A stretch of DNA of 64,000 nt from Pseudophaeomoniella oleicola. Lineage: Eukaryota; Ascomycota; Eurotiomycetes; Phaeomoniellales; Phaeomoniellaceae. A program made the position numbers and the translations under genes. The notes beneath the pieces are model-generated. The model saw only the letters and a list, made by a program, of their open reading frames with translations. It made no database searches and was not told the origin of the DNA. Location of the stretch: positions 62,001 to 126,000 of the forward strand of contig QWDQ01000060.1 in the NCBI GenBank assembly GCA_003868215.1. Direction: 5' to 3'. Positions 49,100 to 59,856 of this stretch are shown one piece after another; positions within the stretch are counted from its first letter, which is position 1, and each line of letters opens with the position of its first letter.

Positions 49100-49540
49100 T
49101 GTGCGCGAATCAATTTCTCTAGGCGGCTGGGCCTTTGGCTCCTATACGTGGTCGATACAGTAGGTGTTCATAGGAGATGTAGTTTGTGTTGATTGTTGAT
49201 GACAATTAATAAGGAAGGATGCTTTGAAAGTTTTGGCTTTCGGCCGGGCGGTTGAACCGACGTGCGGGCACCGTAATCCGTATGAAGACCCTCCTCCCAT
49301 CCTCCGCCTACCATAGTAGTATGCGACGTCAGTCTCCACAGCCGTACCACATACACGATTGTCGCATACCCCAACTTGCTTCCAGGCAACAGTAATCACT
49401 CATATACATACTGAGAACACCAGCAAGGGCATCTACGCCTTCTGTGATCCTCTGATACCATCGTCGGTACCTCTGCTGGACGATAACTTAGACATCAAAC
49501 ACTGAACACTACATCATACGAACAGTCAGGAATCATCAGC
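49100..49540. other. Bidirectional promoter region of FZO1 and VPS2
   Basis: The two divergent start codons are 441 bases apart. No coding sequence or specific site is claimed in this space. Confidence 0.6.
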
Positions 49541-50426
49541 ATGAATGTGAGTTCCCTCTAACACTATTGACATTGACAGTCCCGCTTTGGCAGATTATAG
49601 ATTATTGACATGGATCTAGGTCATAGAATGGGCTTTTGGGAAGCGCATGACCCCCGCTGAACGTCTGCGCAAGCATCAACGCGCCCTTGAGAGGACCCAG
49701 AGAGAGCTCGATCGGGAACGTGTCAAACTCGAGAACCAAGAAAAGAAGCTCATTCAGGAAATCAAGAAGAATGCGAAGTCAGGCCAAATTGGCGCAGCTA
49801 AGATACAAGCCAAGGATTTGGTTAGGACTAGGAGGTACATTCAGAAGTTCTACCAGATGCGGACGCAGTTACAGGCTATCAGCTTGAGGATACAGGTATG
49901 GGGTGGACGTTGCATAGTTCCCAGTTCCAGTCATAGCCTCCTGTCGGGAAGGTAACAATACTGACCGTCTATCTCTTACCAGACCGTCCGATCGAATGAA
50001 CAGATGGTACAATCGATGAAAGGAGCCACTAAGTTGCTTGGATCTATGAACAGACAGATGAACCTTCCAGCATTGCAAAGGATCGCCATGGAGTTCGAGC
50101 GCGAGAATGACATTATGGACCAAAGACAGGAAATGATGGACGATGCCATTGATGATGCAACAGGCTTGGAAGACGAGGAAGAAGGCGAGGAAGTCGTCAA
50201 TCAAGTCTTGGACGAGATCGGTGTAGATCTGAATCAATCAGTAAGTTTACACGCGGTCAGCCTTGACCAATAAGATTCTAACGTGACTCTGTTACAGCTG
50301 GGAGAGACTCCTACGGGTATCCAGAAGACTACCGTTACCGAAGGACGTGTTGCCGAAGCCATTGGAGGGCCCAGTGGGGGTGCGGATGACGACCTCCAAG
50401 CCAGGCTGGATAGCCTTAGGCGGTAG
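49541..50426 (+). CDS. DID4: ESCRT-III subunit VPS2/DID4 (CHMP2)
   Basis: VPS2 caps ESCRT-III filaments on endosomes during multivesicular body formation and recruits VPS4. Four exons join: 49541-49546, 49620-49895, 49983-50240 and 50298-50426, giving 222 residues. The first coding exon contains only Met-Asn. The protein starts MNVIEWAFGKRMTPAERLRK, the CHMP2 signature, followed by the basic helix pair (LERTQRELDRERVKLENQEK, then KLIQEIKKNAKSGQ). QMRTQLQAISLRIQ leads into the acidic second half (MDDAIDDATGLEDEEEGEEV). The C-terminus DDDLQARLDSLRR is a clear MIM1 motif, which binds the MIT domain of VPS4. The length is normal. Confidence 0.97.
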
Positions 50427-51683
50427 AGGACACTCAGCCAGTTTACGTCCAGATTGATACATGCTTCCCGTACCATTTCACGGGTTTAGATTCTTCATTT
50501 GACTCTTCGGACCCACTGAGAATAGGAATTACTGCTAGACAATGTCAGTCCGTGGGCATCATTGAATACAGCTATGCCAATCCCTGTCCCTTCTTATTCC
50601 CACGAATCGAGAGCCAGCTTAGGTTTGCCCAATCCTCTGGGTTCATCAAGGCCAGATATGAACTTCCGGTCTTTCGGTCAAGGGCTATTTATTAATTTAT
50701 GGACTGGGAGGTTCTTTAATGGGGTCACGGTGAATCTATCAGCAGAACAAATCGTTCTGGCCTGGAAGAGGAGGTTAACATAGAAACAAAACCTCAGATG
50801 CCTCTTCGAGATCTTCACAGGGCCTACGGGTGTCTGAAGTGACGTCAAATCGAAATGAGCATGGAACTCAGCAAGATCTCATGATAAGATGCCCATGAAG
50901 CCAAATAGCTCGCGCCCGCGGTGTTATATGATCTCTTCATACATTTTCGAAAGCTTTTCCATGGCATGAACGAGATCGAAGGCCCGGGTCCAGGCGGGCC
51001 ACCCCGCGCACAGAATCAGGCTAGAATGCTCGTGTCATCCGGGGTACCATGCCAGTCCACGTGGTCGGAGAAAGCGAAAAGGGACACGAAGCAGAGGGCT
51101 GATACCGTAGCAATGCAACAGGGGCATTGACTGGGATCCCTACAGATCCGGATAGCGCGGAGGTTCTTGTGATCTTGATGCCCTCTTTCGCCTGGGTCCG
51201 ACGGAAGCATATGAGGAGTCAAGGATACGATCCTAGCCTTCCGGTATCAATGTCCCTCTGCATCCTACTTGCCACAGATGCCTGCCGCAACGGCATGGAC
51301 GGTTTTTCCCAGGAAAGAAATCTGGGCCAGGTCACTCGGAAATGTCGGATGGTGACGAGTACTTCTAAAATCAGCCCAAGTTTCGGCTTGAGTGGAATCT
51401 ATGACAACAATCTTAGGTAGGCAGTAATATGATGTCAGCATGGTCTCTTCCCCGGCTGGACCATATGCTCGTATTAGTGTCAAGGCAATCTCCATCAAAA
51501 AAATCCCAGGCTCGCAGGGTGGTAATACCGCCCATTCCTATGGCAATAGCAACGATAGCGATGGAAACTAGACATGCAGAAGTTGATAGGAGATATCATG
51601 CGCCATGCGCGAATATGTGGTACGCTAGTTGTAAGGAGTATGAGGGGTTGACCTCATCTCAGATCCTCATGGCGGGTCAGATA

Positions 51684-51695
51684 TACTACGTAGTA
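51684..51695. repeat. TACTACGTAGTA palindrome, copy 3
   Basis: Exact copy of the 12-base palindrome; it is followed by further CTACGG, extending the inverted symmetry. Confidence 0.9.
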
Positions 51696-51846
51696 CTACG
51701 GTTGTTTTTTCCTTGTTGAAAATGTAAACTCTACGCCAGGCATGGAAGGCGAAATGTTTGATAAGTCAGCAGTCTGTAGCCAAGCGAGCAAACCTGCCAA
51801 TCGCATTAGATCATGACAGCGAGCCGACCAACGAGAAGCATCATTT

Positions 51847-51866
51847 ACTACCTAGGTACCTAGGTA
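51847..51866. repeat. Perfect 20-bp palindrome, CCTAGGTACCTAGG family
   Basis: The 20 bases CTACCTAGGTACCTAGGTAG are self-complementary and equal to the inner 20 bases of the palindrome at 4209-4230. Confidence 0.9.
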
Positions 51867-53411
51867 GGTACGCAGTCCTACTACTATGTATGTACGTACC
51901 ATACCAGCCTCGGCGCATCATATCCGAGGGAGGCAAAAGCGCAACATTTTTGCGAGGACAGTGAGGGGAATCCGATCAAACCGTCAACGCCGGCGCCGCT
52001 CTCGCGCGAGGCTAATGAAACAAGACGCTAGAACCACAATGCCGACACAATGAAGATGGTGGCGGACTGTTGATTTCCCAAATCTTTTATCTTTTCCCCC
52101 TGGATCACGGGATACATTATCCGATACGTGCCCTTTTTGAACCTCGTCGATATGTCGGCCCTGTACGTAGTAGTATGTACAAATACTGTATCTCATGAGA
52201 TCTCATGAGTATGCACAGCATGTGTGCTTGTAGGCTCTGATAATACAGCTGCTAGTGTCGAAGAGTGAGGATACGAATGGAGCCCAATCAGATGCCAGGC
52301 GCGCAGGCTCGCAGGTCAGCACCTGGCACACTGTATGCATCCTAGAGCCTAGTCGGTAGTGTTCATTCACGCTCATGGCGATGATCCACGAACCGTCAGG
52401 TCGACGCGTACGTCTCGACGTCTGTGCAGCTGATGAAAGTAGCGATCAGAACATAATTAAGAGTCACTGCCTGGCCAAGGACTGAAGCGCCCACATCGAG
52501 TCCGTTGCAAGTGTGGCAATGATCATTCGTATCAGCTTTGACCACGCGAAACGGCGAGACGGCTGTCGCCTTTTATCCACATGATTCGCCAATATGATGA
52601 TCGACATCAAAAGCCGGAGAGTTGGAACTCTTGTGCCAACTAATATGGTCATTTTCCAAGCAACTCTAGCAAACACTACATAAGAGGGACAACTCATGAC
52701 ACTTTTCAATACAAACATGAGATTCCTTGGACCGTATCTCAACCCTGATTCAATCTCGTGTGGTCGTTCTCCTAGCAACAATGAACCCCGAATATGACCC
52801 ATCAAGGTTCGAATGTTCCTTATCACCACCCGTGAGTTGTCTACTTGGCTGGATCACCCTTTACATTGTGAAGTACAATACCATCTGCCGAGTACATCAT
52901 CTGTAAGATCACATCACGAAGCTGGGCTCAAAACAATTAGGTACGCATGATCGCCAACACAAGATCCTACGGTGTGGATTTGTATTACATAGTACACGAA
53001 TGGGGTATTGCCTCGGTGCTACATTGTACAATAGTAAAGACTTGGGGTGTACTCCACTTCCAGGGAACTGGCCGTCATGATGTTGTTCAGGGTAATCAAC
53101 TTAGTCCCCATTGTATCGGCGACGAATCGGTAGCGATTTAAGCCTCTTGAGGCTTTTCTTTTGGCTCTCATTCCGGCCATATCGAGCCTCGAAAGAAATG
53201 GATCAAGGACGCTATGCCTGAAACAAACGGATATAAACCAGTAACAACGCGGAAATGACACGGCATGTTCGAAAAGAGTACCGTTATCAGAAAAGCAAGG
53301 ATTTGAGATAGTTTCAATGCCTTCTTGCACTTGGTCGGTGATAGTAATGATTACAGGTAATTAAAATGAGAAAGGATCTATTTAACACGCGTATGAATTC
53401 TGGGGCTGTTG

Positions 53412-53423
53412 TACTACGTAGTA
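53412..53423. repeat. TACTACGTAGTA palindrome, copy 4
   Basis: Exact copy of the 12-base palindrome; GTACTACGTAGTAC here makes 14 self-complementary bases. Confidence 0.9.
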
Positions 53424-53941
53424 CTACAGTACATAGCACTAGGGCTGGCAGATACATAAAGAGACAAGGCTGTGCAAGGTCTTGTTTTCCCATGAGATCC
53501 GCCCTGCCGTTACTGCCGCTTTCAGGTCTCTCTTCCCTTTCTCTCGCCCTCATGCGTGTCCTGTAAGTACTGATTGACCCAGTCGCCGGTAAATTCCCTG
53601 TATTTCAAGTATCTCGGTATGTTTAGATCTTCTACTACCTTACCCAGGTCCCGAGCATCCGGAACATCATGACTTTAACCCTTGGAATGCGTTGTTATTG
53701 TCATGATGGATGGGAGGGGGGGAAATGTGTCGCCATCCAACTGTGTCCTTCGTAGTAATACTCATGATGTCGATGTATTATAGACTGGAGCATAGTTACA
53801 ACGGTACAGTCCCTAGACTCCCATAGAGTAATCCCACCGCCAGTCATCATCAATTCTGATGCTACTTCAGTACCTGGGTACTTCCCACTTGATGCTTTCC
53901 GGGGTATGATATTCACTACCACATGTAAGTTACCATAAGTT

Positions 53942-53953
53942 TACTACGTAGTA
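53942..53953. repeat. TACTACGTAGTA palindrome, copy 5
   Basis: Exact copy of the 12-base palindrome, 519 bases after copy 4. Confidence 0.9.
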
Positions 53954-54638
53954 GTATCCAAGGGTTTTACGGATTGGGCATTTTGTCGTTTCGAGTAACG
54001 CCCCCGGAACTGCTAAGTTAGCAGAAGATTCTCCTCTCCGCATATGAAATGACGACTCGAATCTGAGAGTCTTTTCCATCTCATCCTGCTTTTCTTTATC
54101 CCTTCTGTGACCAGTATTAAATCGATCCTGGGACCTCGAGAGTTCAGAGGAAAAAACCACTAACCTAACCCAAACACCCCCCGGGGAGATCTCGGCCCAT
54201 CGTCTATTATATACCTCATCTCACTATCGGACGCATTATCGGCGGTGTACAGTTCACGCATTCATTCGCTATTTAAAATGAGGAAAGGGTGAAATTAACA
54301 CTACCAAAATAGCAAGAAAACACGGGCTGCATTGCATGTTTTGGATGATCGACACCTCAGACGGGCACTTCTGCGAGTAGGTGAGTGCCGAAACTATTGC
54401 CCCATCAACGATCATGCGCATTCCTGCCCAAACCACCCCCGTGACAGTGCTTGCCTTGTGCACGCAAGCTGCATGGATATGATTCGGCTTGTCGTTGTCA
54501 CGAGTGAAGTGTCTGCATGTTGCCGCTGAGATTGTCAGCCTTCATATGATGAAGCTGTGCTGCGACTTTCTCCCAAACCCAACGTTCCTACTCGGAAGAA
54601 AAGTGTTTCACCCCAAATGCTGACAACAAAACTTCCTC

Positions 54639-57232
54639 ATGGCAGATCTAGTTCGAATATCCTCAAATCGAGGTCCAATATATTACACTGCGCGACATCA
54701 CACGACCCAAGCTGACCCGTCATCCGGCTCCCATCGTAACCGAACACGACCGAGTTCCTTGTGCGTAACTCCCGTTGGCGCCGATTCAGACGTCGCACCT
54801 TGGATACCTGACCACCCAGAGAAGCCGCCGGCGCTAATCAGAAAGCTGGCGCGGTCCAGAGAAAACGCGAAACGACTGCTTCGGCTGAGTTTTGCTCCGA
54901 ATACAACCGGAGTAGTAGTCGTACCAGAACCTATAAGACCCCAGTCGCTTCCAGGCGTCCTTTCAGGTACGAGCGAGTCGGGCGAGGAGGGGATGATTTC
55001 TGACGTTGGGAGAGAGACACCCAGGCGGGACTCTCCAGCTTTACATGATGGATCAAGACCTACTGTCGGAGGACCAGTCAGTGGCATCTTACACCGACCG
55101 CATTTGGTGGAGGATGTTCGCCGGGCATCGATCTCAAGTGAAACTACGATGCCTTTTCCTAGCTTCGCGAACGAAAAGCCAGTCGCTAGCGGGAGCGGTG
55201 TCAGCGTATCAATAGCCTTGGCCGAACCTGTACTGTTTCTCCAGGGTTTTGACACCAACGACTCTCAAACAAGAAGTACAACAATGTTGCGGGGCAGCTT
55301 GCATCTCAAAGTCACCAAGCAAGCCAAATTGAAGTCAATATCTTTGACATTCAGAGGCAAGTCTGAAACGGAGTGGCCAGAAGGTATGTTTTCTCGGTGC
55401 ACTCGGTCTGGCCTGGGCAAATACTGAACTTGACGCAGGCATTCCTCCCAGGAGAACAGAATTCAAGGACGCCGAGACTATTATGAACCACACTTGGCCA
55501 TTCTTCAACGCTCAATTCCCGCTCGCCGAGCACAGCTACATGGCAGACCACGTCCAGCTTGCTAAAGCTCCTGGAGTGACTACAAAAGAGATAGGCGTCA
55601 CTGGATCCAGTTTTGACCTTTTTCAACAACGAGCGCAATCTCCGGCATCCAGAAACATGACCTCCAGAGATGCTAAGAGACTGTCTCTTCAACTGAACCA
55701 ATCTCGGAGTTTCGGAAAGGGTGAGACACCTCACGGTGGACCGACAATCGCCCAGAAAGGGTTCAAGGTGTTTCACCCAGGAGACTACATCTACAATTTT
55801 GAGTTGCCCATTGACTCTAGGCTTCCCGAGACGATTGATGTCGATTTGGGCAGCGTAAAATACGAATTGGAGGCGATCGTTGAAAGATCTGGCGCATTTC
55901 GTGCAAATCTCGTGGGTCACAAGGAAGTCACTTTCATTCGAGCACCGGCAGAGGGCTCCTTAGAACAAGTTGAACCGATTGCTATATCTCGAAATTGGGA
56001 GGATCAACTGCATTACGACATTGTCATATCTGGAAAATCTTTTCCCTTGGGAGCACAAGTTCCAATCGCATTCAAGCTAACGCCGCTGGCCAAGGTACAA
56101 TGTCACCGTATCAAGGTCTTTGTGACGGAGAATATCCAATATTTCACCAACAACAAGCGGGTGCACCGATTGGAGCCCACCCGAAAAGTGCTCCTCTTCG
56201 AGAAGAGGGCCGACGGTCACAGCACGAGTACCTACGCTGGAAGTTCGATGAGGATCCTATCTGGCGGTGGTGTAACATACGACGATCGAATGAGAGCCGC
56301 CGAAGGTGAAGAAGATGTTCGACGGGACGAGACAAACCTTCTGGGCGACCTGGAGAATTCCAGTGGTAGTATTGGTCCAACCGAAATGGAGTTCAACGTA
56401 CAATTACCCAGCTGTCATGTTATGAGGGAAAAGTTGAAGAGTGAAAGGATCACGTTCGATACGACGTCACAAACTATTCAGGTCAACCATTGGATCAAGG
56501 TTAGTTGATATGCTTTAGCTATGTTTTTTCATTCTAACCCGCGCATAGATTGTTATGCGCTTATCGAAGCCAGATGAGAACGATTCGAACAAACGACGTC
56601 ACTTTGAAATCTCAATCGATTCCCCTTTTCACATACTCTCCTGCCGAGCTACCCAGGCCAACATTGCCCTCCCCGCCTACGATTCTGGCGGTGTCACCCC
56701 TCTGCCTCTGGACGAATATGACTGTGGCTGCCCTGGAGCGACCCTGCGCCGTAGAAATACACCTCCTCAGCATGGCAACCTCCCGGGACTTGCCGGAATG
56801 TCTACACATAACGCCTCGACATCGAGTGTGAACACAACGACGGATCAGAGCCAGATGAACCGAAGCTGGACGAATTCGACTGGCGGCCTGGCGCGGCCAA
56901 CACCCGCTCATATTCCTGACGATCCAAACAGCGGAGTAGCACGGCCTATGCATTTACTGCGGACTCCCTCTTTCAACCCGCCAGCCTTTGAAGATGTTGA
57001 ACCTCCGCCACCGATGATTACTCCACCGCCTGACTATGGGGAAATCGTTCACGGAGATCCACGCAACGCTCTTGCTGATTATTTCGCACGTCTAGCTGAT
57101 GAAGTTGGGGATGACGAGGATATTTCGTTAGGACGGGGTCGTGTCGACATTCCACTAACCCCGGGTGGTCGTATCAATAGGAGTATGGATGCAAGGAGAG
57201 ATTGGTTGCCTATCGGACATCCGGCGCGATGA
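54639..57232 (+). CDS. Alpha-arrestin (arrestin-related trafficking adaptor)
   Basis: Alpha-arrestins bring the Rsp5 ubiquitin ligase to plasma-membrane transporters to drive their endocytosis. Exons 54639-55383, 55439-56499 and 56549-57232 give 829 residues. A disordered N-terminus of about 195 residues precedes the arrestin N domain (PVLFLQGFDTN, then LRGSLHLKVTKQAKLKSISL). The C domain contains GDYIYNFELPIDSRLPETID, VKYELEAIVERSG, GKSFPLGAQVPIAFKLTPLA and VFVTENIQYF. After the last intron come VMRLSKPDENDSNKRRHFEI and HILSCRATQANIALPAY, closing the fold. The C-terminal tail has a PPPDYGE segment, a PPxY motif for Rsp5 WW domains, followed by an acidic DEVGDDED stretch. The domain order fits the Aly/Rod-type group, but the exact paralog is not assigned. 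Confidence 0.92.
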
Positions 57233-57994
57233 TTTTGGATTCATTTCAAGGGGGCGAGGGTTGTTTTTGATCACTCTCCCGTGAGGACCGTTTCTGTGGC
57301 ATTTGAAAGGAGTTTATGTGAACTCGCAAAAGCTTTTTGGTGCTTAGGCTGGACGGGTAGAAGACATTATGTCTACGTTCGTGATGACTTTCCTTTGTTA
57401 TTTCAGGAAGAGACACTAGATCGAGAAGGGAGCGGAGCATTTTGAGCGTTTCATTAGGCCATACATTAGTTCTACGACTGTAAGTTATGGCTATCATCAA
57501 CCACTGCTTTGCAACATGCAACACATCGCATGTACTTTCCTAGTTTGGATGCCTCTTATCTGGCGGATGCTTAGGGTTAGCGCTGTAGATCGTTGGTGTA
57601 GTGTACATCCCGAGTACTAAGTTACCATCATACAAGAACATAAGATACTCAATTGAGCGGCACCAGTGTTTACATGCTTCTTGCTTATTACTGTGACCAA
57701 TCTGCATAACTCTGCTCTCCTTTCTGTATCTGCGAGCTAACCGGATACTTGATGCTACGGATGCCCTGCACGGTATCTCTCTTCTGCTGCATTATTGTCG
57801 TTGAAAGTGACGAGAGACTTCAACCCTGACAGCACGTCTTTGTCTCGAGCACACACCCGCGAACTCGTCTCCAGAAAGCCTACCTCGTAAGGTTAAGGCT
57901 GCGTGAGCCCCTGCAGGTCTTGAGCCAACCAGCCGTAGCCTGAGCGTCGAACCTGGTAGTACTACACTATATTTGTAGCATATGGGCTTCCGGG
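57233..57994. other. Intergenic, no feature seen
   Basis: The 762 bases between the arrestin stop and the acetyltransferase start show no supported feature beyond a GGTAGTACTACAC motif near 57954, a loose relative of the TACTAC palindrome. Confidence 0.55.
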
Positions 57995-58793
57995 ATGCCT
58001 GTCATTATCTCTCCTATCAAGCGTGAGGACATACCTGGGGTAGTGGAATGCATTCAGCAGGCTTTTGAGGGAGATCCATACAACGAATGGGTATTCGACA
58101 AGACAAAGGTCAGTAGGATATGACGTTTACCTCTGCATGCATTCTCATGACTCCGTAGTTCAACAAAGCACGCAATAGTTCCTCGCTGACCCTCCGTTGC
58201 GAATGGGGAATCGCCAATGCATATTTTGTGGTCGCTAAGGATACCGATTCGGCCAACCCGGACCGTGTAGTCGGCGTTGCGATGTGGCTTCCACCCTCGC
58301 CTGTTTCTGAGCCGCAGACATGGGCAGCGTGGTATCAAGATTGGCTCCTATGGTTCCGTCAGGGTATCCAGAACATTCAATTTAGGGGCCGTGGTGGCCT
58401 CATCACAAAACGGTACTGGATCTGGAAAGAAGAGCAGGCGAAGATCCAGCAGAAGCTATGGACCGATCCCCGTGGCTATTGGTTCTGCAACATCATTACG
58501 GTTTTACCAGAAGCGCAAGGGAAGGGGATCGGGAAGCTGCTGTTCGAGGACGTCACGAAGAAAGCAGACGTGGAAGGGACCAAGTGTTACCTCGAGAGCA
58601 GCCGGGATGAGCCAAATGTTAAGATTTACGAGGCGCTGGGTTTTGAGCTCAAAGGAAAGATGAGAGTTGAAGAGGGTGGTAATGCTTGTGATGTGAGTAT
58701 ATTTGCCAAATACTTGCCTCAGCTCAACACAATGTGGCTAACAATTGCACTCTTTAGCTCTACTGCATGGTGCGCGAACCCAGGAGACCGTGA
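57995..58793 (+). CDS. GNAT-family N-acetyltransferase
   Basis: Three exons, 57995-58108, 58159-58692 and 58758-58793, encode 227 residues. The protein starts MPVIISPIKREDIPGVVECI, a typical GNAT opening. An amphipathic middle with WLPPSPVSEPQTWAAWYQDW precedes the acetyl-CoA site: WFCNIITVLPEAQGKGIGKL, with the Q-G-K-G-I-G pyrophosphate loop (Q/RxxGxG/A). It continues with CYLESSRDEPNVKIYEALGF, the motif B region where the YEALGF pattern is characteristic. The last exon is just 36 bases and ends LYCMVREPRRP. The middle insert rich in Trp is common in fungal GNATs of unknown substrate. The acceptor molecule (amine, amino acid or metabolite) cannot be told. It is close to the membrane-protein gene downstream but no shared role is seen. 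Confidence 0.92.
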
Positions 58794-59856
58794 GACATGA
58801 CACTAGGACAGTTGACACAGCCTTGTCAGACATAGTACGCAGTGGAAGTGGTAGATTCCTTGGGGGGAAACCACAAGGGATGTAAATACTTAGTAGAGAG
58901 ATGAGAGGTAACATGTGCCTTGTGGGTTGAGATATTCGGATGATGCTGCCATGGGGATTTGAATACACACTAGATTCAGAATTACCATATATGTTAACCT
59001 TACACATATCACGGTGATTGTTGTTGAGTGGCCTGACTACCGCGACAGACGTTCATTGTGATAATGATTAATTAGTAAAGTTGATCGACTTACTCCTGAT
59101 CTCCTGTTCTCCTGTTGTGGCTGCAAATGGGTCTCAGAATCGTCATGTTTGATACTACGGAGTACTACGTATTCCTCCCCACTACGCAGTTTCACCTGTT
59201 CCTCTTTTACAACATTCACCGTTTCAGTTCTTTTTAATCTTCGCTTCGCCATGATGTCTCTCTGATTCTGGATCATGGTCTTATCACTCGACTTGTCCTC
59301 ATTGAGATCAGCCCGGAATGCGTTGACTTGTTGCATTCATCCACTGCAACAATGCCTAGCCGAGATCGACTGCTCTCCCTGTCTCTGCCCGTCGCTGCGT
59401 CGTAACAAATCGTGTGTCGGCACGATGCCCTGTATTGCCCTTGCTGTTCTTAGCAGACAGCCTGTACTATCGAATTGATGCTCACAATCGTTTTGAAGCT
59501 CTGGCCAAGTCCTATTCGGGTTTCAGCAACCATTGGCACTTCCATAGTAGCCCCTCATACTCTTCTTAGCTCTGGTCAATCACACATTGTGTTTGAGCAA
59601 AGGTGGACCCCTACTTACATCTATCCTGTGCTCTCGTTCTACATCCTTTCTCTCCTCCTTCTCAATGGCCATAGGCACGCGTTCAGGGTTTCCTAATTTT
59701 CTTTCTTCTTGAGCTGCTCTTTTCAGGCCACTGGTGGCTCGCTCGTGTATTCCTTTAATCTTTAATGTCTTCAGTATTTCAGTCGGCCTCAAGCCTCTGG
59801 GTGAACCTCTCTTTGTCGCTCCGGAAGCCAAAGCAGGAGGTGGAGGCCGAGGCAGG
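58794..59856. other. Intergenic region with a TACTAC variant
   Basis: This 1.06 kb holds no supported gene. At about 59152-59172 is ATACTACGGAGTACTACGTA, a variant of the dispersed TACTACGTAGTA palindrome. The leader of the following gene probably lies toward its right end. Confidence 0.5.

Larger units (their letters stand above)
50427..54638. other. 4.2 kb gene-free stretch with palindromes
   Basis: No gene was recognised on either strand. The longest frame, 52464-52829 (-), has no family features. The stretch holds three of the five exact TACTACGTAGTA palindromes (51684, 53412, 53942), a half copy at 52163, and the 20-base CCTAGGTACCTAGG palindrome at 51847. Confidence 0.55.

Noticed and set aside
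52800-52825. Second T-loop-like motif (GGTTCGAATGTTCC)
   Set aside because: The five-base stem does not form, and no acceptor stem is found.
52464-52829. 121-codon minus-strand frame in the VPS2-arrestin gap
   Set aside because: No recognisable family and no splice partners; probably chance.
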